This document shows positions 26,301 through 38,013 of a stretch of 53,556 bases of DNA, in pieces (within the stretch, counting starts at the first letter, position 1; each line of letters starts with the position of its first letter). Position numbers and translations under genes: made by a program. Origin of the DNA: Chromatiaceae bacterium (GTDB lineage: Bacteria; Pseudomonadota; Gammaproteobacteria; Chromatiales; Chromatiaceae); contig JACDZG010000044.1 in assembly GCA_013426805.1 (NCBI GenBank), positions 1 to 53,556 on the forward strand. The letters run 5' to 3'. The notes below the pieces were generated by a model that did not search any database, was not told where the DNA came from, and was given only the letters and a program-made list of their open reading frames with translations.

Positions 26301-27572
26301 ATGGACACCCGCTACCGTATCGTTTTCTCCGGGGAACTGGTCCCCGGGGAACCCGCGCGCAAGATCATCGAGGCCTTTGCGACGCGTTTTCGGGTCCGCG
26401 AGGAAACCGCCCAAGACATTATCCTCGGCGGCGCCCGTACCGTGCTCAAGCGCAACCTGAACGAATCGCGGGCGCAACGTTACAGCACTGCACTCAAGGA
26501 GGTCGGCCTCCTGGTTGTCCTGGAGCCGCAAGGGCTTGACCCAGGTTCCGAGTTCCGGGTGGAGCAGGCTCCAAGCATCGACCTGCGCCACACCGAGTCG
26601 ATGTTCTCCCAATCCGATCCGGTATCGGAGGTTGCCGTCGCCAAGGCGCGGCCGGCCGGCGCAACACGTTGCCCCAAATGTGGCGCCGAGGCCGTGGCCC
26701 CGCTCACGGGAGTCTGCCAGGCCTGCGGTGTCGTCGCGGAGCGTTACATTGCACGTCAGAACGGCCGGCCAACCGGGAGCGCACCAGACGACCCCTATGC
26801 GCCGCCGGCAGCGGACCTCACACCCCCCTTACCGGACAACCGCAGCGAGCACCTGTATCCACCCCGAGCGGTCGCGGCCGGGCGCGGCTGGGGCTGGATC
26901 ACCGCAGCCTGGCGGCTGTTCAAGGACAACCCCTTAACCTGGGTCGGCGCTATCGTGCTCTATCTCCTGATCATCACCGCACTGGGATTCATCCCCTTCG
27001 TTGGCGGGCTCATCACGGCCATTCTTGGTCCGATGTTCACCGGCGGCCTGATCATCGGTGCCCATCACCAGCACTTCGGCGGACGTTTCGAACTCAAGCA
27101 CCTGTTCGCCGGGTTCTCCCACAAGTCAGGTCCGCTGGCGTTGGTTGGCGTGGCGTACCTGGGGTTTACCACCCTGATCGGGCTGGTCGTGGTGCTGGGT
27201 CTGGTTGCGGTCTTCGCCCTGGCGGGGCCAGGATGGTCGACCGACGTCGATCTCAGCCAATTCGACCCGGCGCAATTGAGCCCACTCATGGCCATACCGT
27301 TCCTCGTCGGCCTGCTCCTGGTCATCCACCTGGCCATGGCCATGCTGTTCGCCCCGGCGCTGGTCGTTCTCAATGAGGTGCCGATACTGCGCGCCCTCAA
27401 CCTGAGCCTCAAGGGCTGCTGGCGCAATGTCCTGCCCTTCCTCGTCTTCAGTCTGGCCGCCCTCGGCCTGGTCCTGGCCAGCGTACTGACCCTGGGCCTG
27501 ACCCTGCTGGTGGTCATGCCGGTACTGACGATCGCACTCTATATCGCGTACCGGGAGATTTATTACCGCTGA
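26301..27572 (+). CDS. Zinc-ribbon multi-pass membrane protein, BPSS1780-like
   Basis: The start ATG 26301 gives MDTRYRIVFSGELVPG. An N-terminal 80-residue cytoplasmic domain is followed by a zinc ribbon (CPKCGAEAVAPLTGVCQACG, residues 128-147) and a Pro-rich linker. The C-terminal half has about six membrane helices, starting ITAAWRLFKDNPLTWVGAIV and including the family-typical KGCWRNVLPF before the last helices. Such proteins are conserved but uncharacterised inner-membrane proteins. The stop overlaps the next start by one base (TGATG), suggesting coupled translation, even though the downstream gene has a different base composition. Confidence 0.75.
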   Translation: MDTRYRIVFSGELVPGEPARKIIEAFATRFRVREETAQDIILGGARTVLKRNLNESRAQRYSTALKEVGLLVVLEPQGLDPGSEFRVEQAPSIDLRHTESMFSQSDPVSEVAVAKARPAGATRCPKCGAEAVAPLTGVCQACGVVAERYIARQNGRPTGSAPDDPYAPPAADLTPPLPDNRSEHLYPPRAVAAGRGWGWITAAWRLFKDNPLTWVGAIVLYLLIITALGFIPFVGGLITAILGPMFTGGLIIGAHHQHFGGRFELKHLFAGFSHKSGPLALVGVAYLGFTTLIGLVVVLGLVAVFALAGPGWSTDVDLSQFDPAQLSPLMAIPFLVGLLLVIHLAMAMLFAPALVVLNEVPILRALNLSLKGCWRNVLPFLVFSLAALGLVLASVLTLGLTLLVVMPVLTIALYIAYREIYYR

Positions 27573-28249
27573 TGCCACACATCTACCTACCAGCCCGTTC
27601 CGCCGACGATTGGGCGCAGCTCTTGGCCGATCCAGAGAAACACTGGAGAACCGGATACTCCGCGCGCACGCTTGCCCACTCTTGGCAGGATGCCGACGGC
27701 TTCCCTAGTGAAATCCAGGAGGCACTGGCATCTAATGAGCATCTTGCAGGAGTTCAATTACTTCTAGCACTACCGGAACATCAGGTACATCTCGTTGGGG
27801 GGGCGAGGCCTTCACAAAATGACATCTGGGCACTTGCACGTACGAGCACTGACCTTGTTTCGATTGCCGTCGAGGGCAAGGTCAAAGAACCCTTCGGTCC
27901 AACGATGTCGGATTGGCTCGCTGAAGGATCAAAGGGTAAATCAGCCCGACTTGCCTTTCTTCGCAAAGAACTCAATCTAAACGAAGAACTCGCAGGCACT
28001 ATTAGATATCAGCTTCTTCATAGGACAGCCTCCGCGATCATCGAGGCTAAGCGCTTCGGCGCACCACACGCAGTTATGATTGTTCACTCCTTCAGCCCAT
28101 CACGCGATTGGCTTCATGATTTTGAACAGTTTGCATCCTTGCTCCGTGTTCAATCCGCAGTAAACAAGATCGTGTCGGCGGGTATTCGGGGTGGCGTTCA
28201 TCTCCACATTGGCTGGGTCTGCGGCAATGAAAAATACCTCTTGGAATAA
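27572..28249 (+). CDS. DUF6946-like protein, low GC (225 aa)
   Basis: The protein opens MPHIYLPARSADDWAQLLAD with PEKHWRTGYSARTLAHSW, matching the uncharacterised family known as DUF6946. A conserved VEGKVKEPFG segment (about residues 107-116) and RYQLLHRTASAIIEAKRF (about 150-167) are the main conserved blocks. The E-G-K strand followed by a helical RYQLLHR is reminiscent of a PD-(D/E)XK nuclease core, which is an inference. Codon use is clearly more AT-rich than in neighbouring genes, suggesting recent acquisition. The start overlaps the upstream stop by one base. No partner gene identifiable as a defence component is adjacent. Confidence 0.65.
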   Translation: MPHIYLPARSADDWAQLLADPEKHWRTGYSARTLAHSWQDADGFPSEIQEALASNEHLAGVQLLLALPEHQVHLVGGARPSQNDIWALARTSTDLVSIAVEGKVKEPFGPTMSDWLAEGSKGKSARLAFLRKELNLNEELAGTIRYQLLHRTASAIIEAKRFGAPHAVMIVHSFSPSRDWLHDFEQFASLLRVQSAVNKIVSAGIRGGVHLHIGWVCGNEKYLLE

Positions 28250-28416
28250 TTGCGCGTTGGAGCCTAACTCCGCCAACAGCAGCCGCGGAACAGGCTGCCA
28301 GGCCGCCGCCCGAACCATCCGTGGTCCTGGCATCCGGCACTGACGAACCTGCAACCTGAAGTGGAACTGGGGATCTGTGGCAAACGCCGACACGCGCGGA
28401 CGCTGTGCTTCGGCAT

Positions 28417-29691
28417 CTACCCCGCCGCCAACGCCTGCTCCAGATCGGCAATGATATCGTCCACATGCTCGATGCCGATGGACAGCCGGATCAGGTCCGC
28501 TGAGACCCCGGCGCGGGCCAGCTCCGCGGGTGAGAGCTGACGATGGGTGGTGGTGGCCGGGTGGCAGGCGAGCGTCTTGGCGTCGCCGATGTTGACCAGA
28601 CGCACCGTGAGTTTGAGCGCGTCGATAAAGCGTGCACCGGCCTCGAGCCCGCCCTTGATGCCAAACGAGAGAATGGAACTGGCTTTGCCGCCGTCCATAT
28701 AGCGCTGGATCAATGGGTAATCCGGGCTGTCGGGCAGACCGGCATAACGGACCCATGCGACTTTCGGATGGCCCTGCAGATAGTCGGCCACCTTGACTGC
28801 ATTCTCACAGTGCCGGTCCATACGCACATGCAGGGATTCGATTCCTTGCAGAATCAGGAAGCTGTTAAAAGGCGAGATGGCCGCGCCCATGTTGCGCAAC
28901 GGTACCACGCGGGCACGGCCGATAAAGGCCGCCGCGCCCAGGGCCTGGGTATAGACTACGCCGTGATAAGACACGTCCGGTTCGTTGAGCATGGGGAAGC
29001 GCCCGGCGTGCGCGGCCCAGGGGAACTTGCCCGAGTCCACCAGCACCCCGGCGATGGTGGTGCCGTGTCCGCCCATGTATTTGGTGGCGGCATGAACCAC
29101 GATGTCGGCACCATGCTCGAAGGGGCGGCACAAATAGGGGGTCGGCACCGTGTTGTCGACGATCAGCGGCACCCCATGGGCATGCGCCATGTCGGCGATG
29201 GGGGTGATATCCGCGACGTTGCCGGCCGGGTTGCCGATGGACTCGCAGAAGATCGCCTTGGTCTTGCCGTCGATCTGCGCCTGCATCGCCGCGATGTCAT
29301 TGGGTGCGACCAGTCGGACCTGGATGCCGAGATGCGGCAAGGTGTGGGCGAACAGGTTATAGGAGCCGCCATAGAGGGTGGAGGCGGCGATGATGTTGTC
29401 TCCGGCCTGGGCGATGGTGAAGATCGCGTAGGTCACCGCCGCCATTCCGGAAGCCAAGGCCAGGGCGCCGACACCGCCCTCCATCGCCGCCACCCGCTGC
29501 TCCAGCACGTCGCTCGTGGGGTTCATCATGCGGGTATAGATATTGCCCGCGACCTTCAGGTCGAAGAGGTCCGCCCCGTGCTGGGTGTCGTCGAAGGCGT
29601 AGCTGGTGGTCTGGTAGATGGGCGTGGCGACCGACTTGGTGGTCGGGTCGGGGGCGAAGCCGGCGTGGATGGCCAGGGTTTCGATCTTCAT
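28417..29691 (-). CDS. O-acetylhomoserine sulfhydrylase (PLP-dependent)
   Basis: This 424-residue cytoplasmic enzyme of the Cys/Met metabolism PLP family makes homocysteine from O-acetylhomoserine and sulfide. Visible signatures are PIYQTTSYAF, ALASGMAAVTYAIF, the PLP-lysine segment HAATKYMGGHGTTIAGV, and the C-terminal NIGDAKTLACHPATTTHRQL and LIRLSIGIEHVDDI blocks. The start ATG 29691 has GGAG 8 nt upstream. Close relatives use O-succinylhomoserine, so substrate is by family likeness. No SAM-responsive RNA motif was recognised in the 216-bp upstream region. Confidence 0.9.
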   Translation of the reverse strand: MKIETLAIHAGFAPDPTTKSVATPIYQTTSYAFDDTQHGADLFDLKVAGNIYTRMMNPTSDVLEQRVAAMEGGVGALALASGMAAVTYAIFTIAQAGDNIIAASTLYGGSYNLFAHTLPHLGIQVRLVAPNDIAAMQAQIDGKTKAIFCESIGNPAGNVADITPIADMAHAHGVPLIVDNTVPTPYLCRPFEHGADIVVHAATKYMGGHGTTIAGVLVDSGKFPWAAHAGRFPMLNEPDVSYHGVVYTQALGAAAFIGRARVVPLRNMGAAISPFNSFLILQGIESLHVRMDRHCENAVKVADYLQGHPKVAWVRYAGLPDSPDYPLIQRYMDGGKASSILSFGIKGGLEAGARFIDALKLTVRLVNIGDAKTLACHPATTTHRQLSPAELARAGVSADLIRLSIGIEHVDDIIADLEQALAAG

Positions 29692-29907
29692 GGGATCTCC
29701 GTCGATGCTGGTACGGCTTGTTGGTATCGGTCTGAGCAGAGGGGATGGTCCGCTGGGATGGTATCCACCGCGGCGCGGGCTGTCGATGGACGCTTGCCCA
29801 ACCTGCCGAGCGGGGTCCGGCGCTCTGGACAACCGCGATCGGCTTCAAGGCCAGCGAACAAACATGGTAGATTCGCCTCGCAACCCTACGAGCATCCGGA
29901 GACAACC

Positions 29908-30762
29908 ATGATCGAGATCAAACACCGGGAGACGGGCGAAGTTCTGGAGACCATCGCGGGAGACGTGCTGGCCGGCGCGGACCTGCGCGATATGCGTCTT
30001 AACCATGCCGATCTGCGGGGCCTGGATCTGGCCGGGGCCAACCTGGAATCGAGCGATCTGGTCGGGGCGGATCTGGCCGGGGCCGACCTGACGGATGCGA
30101 TCCTGGTGGGTACCGACCTCAGGGACGCCAATCTGCGCGGCGCCAATCTGACCCGCGCCCGGCTCGGGTCGGAACAACCGTCGATGGCGGCCGTGCTCAA
30201 CGGCGCCGTGCTCAGCCGGGCGAATCTCACCCGCGCGGACCTGCGCAATGTCGAGGCGCATGACGCTGACCTGCAACACGCGAATCTGAGCCACGCCGAC
30301 CTGCGCGGCACCGACTTCTTCCGCAGCAACCTGACGCAGGTGAGCGCACCCAAGGCGCTGTTCATCCGAGCCAACCTGCGCGAGGCCAACCTGTCCGCTG
30401 CCGACCTGCGCGATGCGCACCTGAACGACGCCAATCTGGCGCGCGCCAACCTGCGCAACGCCGACCTGACCAGCGTGCATGCGGACGGCTTTACCGTCAT
30501 CAATCTGGCAAACCTGGAGGGTGCCGATCTCAGCGGTGCGCGTCTGCGCAACTGTTCGGCCCAGGATGCGAATTTCAGAAATGCCACGCTTGTCGGGGTA
30601 GATTTCACCGATGCCGTGCTCGGCGGCGCCATCCTGCGCCGGGCGGACGTCACCGACGCGGATTTCACCAGGGTCGAACTGGCGAGCGTGACGATGGAGT
30701 TCGCCAATTTCTCCAAGGCGCACAACGCCGCGATCCCGTCCTACAAGAAGAACTTGCGTTGA
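29908..30762 (+). CDS. Pentapeptide-repeat protein (284 aa)
   Basis: ATG 29908 follows GGAG by about 6 nt. After a short N-terminal strand region (MIEIKHRETGEVLETI), nearly all of residues 20-275 are A(D/N)LXX pentapeptide repeats, for example ADLRDMRLNHADLRGLDLAG, forming a right-handed quadrilateral beta-helix. A break near residues 87-100 (EQPSMAAVLNGAV) interrupts the repeats. No membrane helix is present. Such proteins can mimic DNA and bind gyrase, but many have no known function and that role is not implied here. It is divergent from the O-acetylhomoserine sulfhydrylase gene. Confidence 0.9.
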   Translation: MIEIKHRETGEVLETIAGDVLAGADLRDMRLNHADLRGLDLAGANLESSDLVGADLAGADLTDAILVGTDLRDANLRGANLTRARLGSEQPSMAAVLNGAVLSRANLTRADLRNVEAHDADLQHANLSHADLRGTDFFRSNLTQVSAPKALFIRANLREANLSAADLRDAHLNDANLARANLRNADLTSVHADGFTVINLANLEGADLSGARLRNCSAQDANFRNATLVGVDFTDAVLGGAILRRADVTDADFTRVELASVTMEFANFSKAHNAAIPSYKKNLR

Positions 30763-30783
30763 CGACGACCCGGCGCCTCGCGC

Positions 30784-31449
30784 TCATTGGCCGGCCGCGG
30801 CACCCTTGGCGGCCAGCTCACGGGCGACCAGGGTATTCATGACCTCAATGAAGCGGTCCTGATCACCGGCCTGGCTCGGACTGGTGCGATATTTGCCGTT
30901 TACGATCACGGCCGGCACCCCGTCGATCCCATAGCGTCGACTCATGTCCTGCGCCTTGCGGACCTTGGCGTCGACCGCGAACGAATTGAAGGCCTCGCGG
31001 AATTCCCGCTCATCCAGCCCGATCTGACCCGCGAACTCCACCAGCGCATCCTCGGTCCACAGCGCCCGCTTGTCCTCGTGAATTGCCTTGAACAACGCCG
31101 GGTGCAGCACGTTCAGTTTGCCCATCAGTTCCGCCGCATAATGGGCGCGGGCATGCGGTTCAAGACGCCCCTCGGCGCCGGGCAGACGCCGAAAGGCCGC
31201 GCCCGCCGGCAGGGTGGCGACCCAGGATTGCATCATCGGTTCCAGGTGCCAACAGTGAGGGCAGCTATACCAGAAGACCTCCAGAACCTCGACCTGATCG
31301 CCGGTCTCGGTGGGCTGCGCCACCTTCAGTGTCGAATAGTCGATCCCCTCGTCGACGGCCCAAAGTTGGAGCGGGATGAACAGCACGACGGCCAGGAGAC
31401 ACACCAGAACAGACGCACGTAACGGGCGGAGCATTTCGTGATTTCCCAT
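30784..31449 (-). CDS. dsbA: Thiol:disulfide interchange protein DsbA
   Basis: A signal peptide (residues 1-30) precedes a thioredoxin fold with a DsbA insertion. The active site is CPHC in FWYSCPHCWHLEPM and the cis-Pro loop is GVPAVIVNGKY. It oxidises periplasmic protein thiols. The start is set at ATG 31449 (MGNHEMLRPL); an internal ATG at 31434 (MLRPLRAS) has GGGA about 9 nt upstream and is equally plausible. The loop after the first helices (RLPGAEGRLEPHARAHY) is slightly shorter than usual. It is 66 bp downstream of ubiA's 3' end on the same strand. Confidence 0.92.
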   Translation of the reverse strand: MGNHEMLRPLRASVLVCLLAVVLFIPLQLWAVDEGIDYSTLKVAQPTETGDQVEVLEVFWYSCPHCWHLEPMMQSWVATLPAGAAFRRLPGAEGRLEPHARAHYAAELMGKLNVLHPALFKAIHEDKRALWTEDALVEFAGQIGLDEREFREAFNSFAVDAKVRKAQDMSRRYGIDGVPAVIVNGKYRTSPSQAGDQDRFIEVMNTLVARELAAKGAAAGQ

Positions 31450-31515
31450 GATTGACTGTGGTACAAAGCGAAAGCGTTTCGCTCTCAATGGATTCAGGTC
31501 GCGGCCGACCAAGGA

Positions 31516-32433
31516 TCAGCCGCCGACCGCGTAATCGAGCACCAGGCCGACAAACACGGCCATCCCGAAATAGTTGTTGTTGAGGAATGCTTCGAAGCAG
31601 GCGCGCGGACTGCGGTTGCGGGTCAGCCACTGCTGGTAGACGGAAAACCCGGCCGCGACCGCCAACCCGCCATAAAACCAGACCCCGCGCGCGGCGAGCA
31701 GCCCGACCCAGGTGAGCAGCCCGAGCATCAACACCTGGAGCAGCCCGATCACCAGCCGGTCCTGATTCCCGAACAGGATCGCGGTGGACTTGATGCCGAT
31801 CCGCAGATCGTCCTCCCGGTCAACCATCGCGTACTGGGTGTCGTAGATCAGCGCCCAGATGAGGGTGGCGCCGAAAAGTATCCAGGCGATGGCCGGGATC
31901 GCGCCGCCGACCGCCATGTAAGCCATCGGGATCGCCCACCCGAACGCGGCCCCGAGAAAGAGCTGGGGCACATGGGTGAAGCGCTTCATGAACGGATAGA
32001 CCAGGGTTAATCCCAGGGCGACGACCGAGAGTGCCACGGTCTGCCAGTTGAGCAGCAACACGAGAGCGAAGGCCACCAGTGACAGCACCATGAATACCGC
32101 CACCGCCTCCCCTGGGCTGACCGCCCCGGTCGCCAGCGGACGCTGATTGGTGCGGGCCACGTGCCCGTCGAAGTCACGATCCGCATAATCATTGATGGCA
32201 CAACCCGCAGAGCGCATCAGCACCACCCCGGAGACGAAGATCAGCACGATCGGCCAGGGCGGATGCCCCTCCCCCGCCAGCCAGAGCGCCCACAGGGCCG
32301 GCCACATCAGCAGAAAGATGCCGATGGGGCGGTGCAGGCGCACCAGGTAGGCGTAGTCACGCAGGCGTTCGAACCAGCGGGAGGGTCCCTGGGCAGGTCC
32401 GGAGCGACCGATCTTTACCTGGGGTAGTGCCAT
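31516..32433 (-). CDS. ubiA: 4-hydroxybenzoate polyprenyltransferase
   Basis: UbiA attaches the polyprenyl chain to 4-hydroxybenzoate in ubiquinone synthesis at the inner membrane. The first Asp-rich motif NDYADRDFDGHVARTNQRPL and the second, DTQYAMVDREDD, are both intact, with about eight membrane helices. The 305-residue length is normal. It starts at ATG 32433, 107 bp downstream of the end of recG on the same strand, and is followed by dsbA. Confidence 0.95.
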   Translation of the reverse strand: MALPQVKIGRSGPAQGPSRWFERLRDYAYLVRLHRPIGIFLLMWPALWALWLAGEGHPPWPIVLIFVSGVVLMRSAGCAINDYADRDFDGHVARTNQRPLATGAVSPGEAVAVFMVLSLVAFALVLLLNWQTVALSVVALGLTLVYPFMKRFTHVPQLFLGAAFGWAIPMAYMAVGGAIPAIAWILFGATLIWALIYDTQYAMVDREDDLRIGIKSTAILFGNQDRLVIGLLQVLMLGLLTWVGLLAARGVWFYGGLAVAAGFSVYQQWLTRNRSPRACFEAFLNNNYFGMAVFVGLVLDYAVGG

Positions 32434-32540
32434 AGCGGTGAGACTGCAAGAGGTGTTGACGACCGAGTAAAAACGGGGGCGATTATGGCACAGCGGCGCG
32501 ACCGGGGAAGGGGTCGCGGCATCCTGCCGCCGCCCCGGCG

Positions 32541-34703
<2,163 letters not shown>

Positions 34704-34840
34704 GGCGCTCGCTACCCGACTGGCGGGGCTGGTGATTCGGGGGGCCGGAGCCCTGGCATTTCCCGTCCGCGGGCCGGACAATCCGGATGCCGATTCCGCT
34801 GGAGTCGGTCGACCGAATTTCCGACACACGGACCCAACAG

Positions 34841-35257
34841 ATGATCCTCCAACGCACCCTGCCAGTCAGCACCCGCGGTCGCGGCACCTACGATATCACC
34901 ACGGAGATTGCGCGGCTGGTGCGCGGCAGTGGTCTGCACACCGGGCTCTGTCACTGCTTCTTACAGCACACCAGTGCCTCGTTGATCCTCTGCGAGAACG
35001 CGGACCCCAGTGTCCGTCGCGACCTGGAGTCCTTCCTGCGGCGCCTGGTTCCGGACGGAGACCCGCGCTTCGAGCACGCCGACGAGGGTCCGGACGACAT
35101 GCCCGCTCATCTGCGCACCATCCTGACCAAGACCGACCTGACCTTGCCCATCAGTGACGGCCGTTTGGCCCTGGGTACCTGGCAGGGTGTCTATCTCTAC
35201 GAGCACCGCACCCAGGGCCATGGTCGGCGCGTCCTGCTGACCCTGATGGGCGAATGA
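34841..35257 (+). CDS. YjbQ family protein (UPF0047)
   Basis: At 138 residues from ATG 34841 it matches the YjbQ/UPF0047 length. Conserved segments are LCHCFLQHTSASLILCENAD and LGTWQGVYLYEHR, with His and Glu residues that bind metal in structures of this family. In vitro thiamin phosphate synthase activity has been reported for members, but a physiological role is unsettled. The ORF extends upstream to another ATG at 34787, but the later start fits the family. It is divergent from recG and convergent with mltB. Confidence 0.88.
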   Translation: MILQRTLPVSTRGRGTYDITTEIARLVRGSGLHTGLCHCFLQHTSASLILCENADPSVRRDLESFLRRLVPDGDPRFEHADEGPDDMPAHLRTILTKTDLTLPISDGRLALGTWQGVYLYEHRTQGHGRRVLLTLMGE

Positions 35258-35285
35258 AATGGCCCGTTCGGGTGTGAATGCCTGG

Positions 35286-36404
35286 TCAAAGCGTCGACTC
35301 CACAACCTGCTCCACAACCTGAGCAACGCGCGCCCCACCCATGCGCGCCTTCACCGCATTGCCGAGCTGATAGACCGCCATCGCGTAATAGGTGCTGTGA
35401 TTGTAACGGGTGATGACATAGAAATTGTGCAGTCCGAGCCAATACTCGTAGCCGCCGCCCACGTCGAGCTTGAGCAGGCTGACCTGATCGGCCCCGCCCA
35501 GACTCCCCGTCGGAGTGATCCCGCTACGCGCCAGGGTGCCAGGTGAATACCAGATATCGAATCCGCTTTTCAGGGACCCGGCCGCGGCACCGCTCGCGGT
35601 AGCCCGCACCGCCACCGGCTGACCCGTGCGCCAACCGTGGCCCTTGAAATAGTTGGCGACACTGCCGATCGCGTCCACGGGATTCCACAGATTGCGGTGG
35701 CCGTCGCCGTTGTGATCCACCGCGTACTTACGGATGCTCGACGGCATGAACTGACCGTAACCCATGGCCCCGGCGAAGGACCCCTTGGGCTTGAAGGGGT
35801 CGAGCCCCTCGTCGCGGGTCATGAGGAAGAACGACTCCAATTCACCGGTGAAATACTCGGAGCGCCGCGGATAGGCGAAAGAGAGGGTGGCAAGCGCGTC
35901 GATAATGCGCGTCTTGCCCATGATCCGCCCCCAGCGAGTCTCCACACCGATGATGCCGACGATGATCTCGGGCGGTACCCCGTAGGTGGCGGAGGCGCGT
36001 TTCAGTTCACCGGCGTACTGCTGCCAGAAGGCAACGCCCTTGTCGATGTTGTCGTCGGTGATGAACTTGGCCCGGTAGCGCTTCCAGGCCCCCGTGGGTA
36101 CGGAAGGACCGCGGCTCTTGCGGACCGGCTTGTCCATCTGCTCGATGATCCATGACTCACGCTTGGCCCGCGCCAGCACCGCGGTAACAGCCTTGGCATC
36201 GAACCCGTGCTGTTTCTGCATATGGTTGGCGAAGCGCAGGGCGGCCGGGCTGCGGGCGAAGCCTCCGCCGCCGACAGGACCGGAAGCACTGCCGCCGGAG
36301 CCCTCGGGTCGGGTCGCCGAGCCGTCGTCTCTTGGCGTGTTTGAACCGCAACCGGCCAAGGCGACCGCCAGCAGAATGGTCAGCAATACGAACACGCGAC
36401 GCAT
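35286..36404 (-). CDS. mltB: Membrane-bound lytic murein transglycosylase B
   Basis: ATG 36404 starts MRRVFVLLTILLAVALAGCG, a lipoprotein signal with the LAGC lipobox, so the mature enzyme is lipid-anchored in the outer membrane. The SLT-2 domain carries the catalytic Glu in GIIGVETRWGRIMG and the downstream GAMGYGQFMPSSIRKYAVD and NPVDAIGSVANYF motifs. It cleaves the MurNAc-GlcNAc bond to give anhydro-MurNAc. A Gly/Ser-rich linker follows the lipobox. The Cys-to-end length of 353 residues is normal. Confidence 0.93.
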   Translation of the reverse strand: MRRVFVLLTILLAVALAGCGSNTPRDDGSATRPEGSGGSASGPVGGGGFARSPAALRFANHMQKQHGFDAKAVTAVLARAKRESWIIEQMDKPVRKSRGPSVPTGAWKRYRAKFITDDNIDKGVAFWQQYAGELKRASATYGVPPEIIVGIIGVETRWGRIMGKTRIIDALATLSFAYPRRSEYFTGELESFFLMTRDEGLDPFKPKGSFAGAMGYGQFMPSSIRKYAVDHNGDGHRNLWNPVDAIGSVANYFKGHGWRTGQPVAVRATASGAAAGSLKSGFDIWYSPGTLARSGITPTGSLGGADQVSLLKLDVGGGYEYWLGLHNFYVITRYNHSTYYAMAVYQLGNAVKARMGGARVAQVVEQVVESTL

Positions 36405-36512
36405 GAAAAACCCCGGAGACGACACCAGATAAAGCCAAGCCAAATGGTAAGACATCCTCTCAAGAATGCAAGCCAAGATCTAAATTTATCGAGCTTTCCG
36501 GCGCGGGAGGTG

Positions 36513-36899
36513 CTATCCGCCAAACACCATTACGGCATCCATCTCCACCGCCGCACCCCGCGGCAAGGCTGCCACTCCGACCGCGGCACGCGCCGGATAG
36601 GGCGCGGTGAAAAACTCGGCCATGACCTGATTGACCACCGCAAAGTCGCCGAGATCGGTCAGAAACACATTGAGTTTGACGACATCGGCGAGACTGCCCC
36701 CGGCGGCCTCGGCCACCGCCGACAGATTGCCGAAGACCTGCCGGATCTGAGCCTCCCGATCACCCTCCACCACGGCCATGGTCTCGGGCACCAGCGGGAT
36801 TTGCCCGGAGAGGTACACCGTGTCTCCCGCCCGCACGGCCTGAGAGTAGGTGCCGATCGCGCGCGGCGCCCGGTCGGTGCTGATGATTGTTCTCGCCAT
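36513..36899 (-). CDS. ridA: Reactive intermediate/imine deaminase RidA
   Basis: The 128-residue protein has the RidA/YjgF pattern: [46 protein letters not shown], and [20 protein letters not shown]. The Arg that binds the substrate carboxylate in RidA is present in PARAAVGV. It hydrolyses 2-aminoacrylate and related enamines in the cytoplasm as a trimer. The ATG at 36899 precedes the divergent purC by about 200 bp. Confidence 0.93.
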   Translation of the reverse strand: MARTIISTDRAPRAIGTYSQAVRAGDTVYLSGQIPLVPETMAVVEGDREAQIRQVFGNLSAVAEAAGGSLADVVKLNVFLTDLGDFAVVNQVMAEFFTAPYPARAAVGVAALPRGAAVEMDAVMVFGG

Positions 36900-37101
36900 G
36901 GGAACTCCTGGAACGATCTGTCAAGGATGGAGGATGCGGTTGAACGGGGAACCACCCGCCTCAGAAAACGTTAAACATGCCGAAAACGCGCGGTCGCACG
37001 CCTGCCGACGGGCATCTCGCCGCGTTGCTGCCTGCCGAACGCCGCCCCGCCACCGTCCGCGAGCCGATATACTGTCAGCCCAAGCGACCCGGGAGCAAGC
37101 C

Positions 37102-38013
37102 ATGACCGCACTCTTCGAATCCAACCTCCGCAGCCTGCCTCTCATTGGACGGGGCAAGGTCCGGGATATCTACGCTGTCGGCGATGACCACCTGCTGGTG
37201 GTGGCGAGCGACCGGCTGTCCGCCTTCGATGTGGTGCTGCCCCAGCCCATCCCCGGCAAGGGCGAGGTCCTGACCCGGGTGTCGAACTTCTGGTTCGCCC
37301 GGACCGCGGCCCTGATCCCCAACCATCTCAGCGGCATCCCCGTCGCCGAGATCGTCACCGATCCGGCCGAACGCGCCCAACTCGGCGAGCGCGCCGTGGT
37401 CGTGCGCCGACTCAAACCACTGCCGGTCGAGGCGATCGTGCGCGGTTACCTGATCGGCTCCGGCTGGAAAGACTACCAGACCAGCGGCGCCGTTTGCGGC
37501 ATCGCGCTGCCGCCGGGTCTGGTCCAGGCCGACCAACTGCCCGCGCCCATCTTTACCCCTTCCACCAAGGCCGAGGCCGGCACCCATGACGAAAACATAG
37601 ACTTCGCCCACACGGTTGACCTCTTGGGCGCCGAGCTCGCCATCCAGGTGCGGGACGCCAGCCTGCGCATCTACAGCGAATGCGCCGCCTATGCCCTGGA
37701 ACGGGGGATCATCATCGCCGATACCAAGTTCGAATTCGGCCTGGACGCCGCTGGCCGCCTGCACCTGATCGACGAGGTCCTGACCCCGGACTCATCGCGC
37801 TTCTGGCCGGCCGACGAGTACCACCCGGGCATCAGCCCCCCGAGCTTCGACAAACAATTCGTGCGCGATTATCTCGAAACACTGGACTGGGGCAAGACCG
37901 CCCCCGGTCCCGACCTGCCCGCGGCGATCATCGAACGCACCGCTGCCAAGTACCGCGAGGCGGAACAGCGCCTCACTCAGCCCCAGGACCGCAACGTCGA
38001 CCAAATCGTCTGA
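37102..38013 (+). CDS. purC: SAICAR synthetase (purine biosynthesis)
   Basis: ATG 37102 gives 303 residues of the longer PurC form. Recognised motifs are [20 protein letters not shown] near the N-terminus, [29 protein letters not shown], and [10 protein letters not shown] with [14 protein letters not shown]. It catalyses ATP-dependent condensation of CAIR with aspartate. The 3' end overlaps the convergent DUF808 gene by 37 bp. Confidence 0.95.
   Translation: MTALFESNLRSLPLIGRGKVRDIYAVGDDHLLVVASDRLSAFDVVLPQPIPGKGEVLTRVSNFWFARTAALIPNHLSGIPVAEIVTDPAERAQLGERAVVVRRLKPLPVEAIVRGYLIGSGWKDYQTSGAVCGIALPPGLVQADQLPAPIFTPSTKAEAGTHDENIDFAHTVDLLGAELAIQVRDASLRIYSECAAYALERGIIIADTKFEFGLDAAGRLHLIDEVLTPDSSRFWPADEYHPGISPPSFDKQFVRDYLETLDWGKTAPGPDLPAAIIERTAAKYREAEQRLTQPQDRNVDQIV

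Noticed and set aside
28543-29907. Upstream part of a 739-residue plus-strand ORF ending in the pentapeptide gene
   Set aside because: It is antisense to the sulfhydrylase gene; the real start is ATG 29908 with a ribosome site.
29692-29907. Possible SAM-type riboswitch before the sulfhydrylase gene
   Set aside because: No recognisable SAM-I/II/SAH core or terminator could be seen in the 216-bp region.
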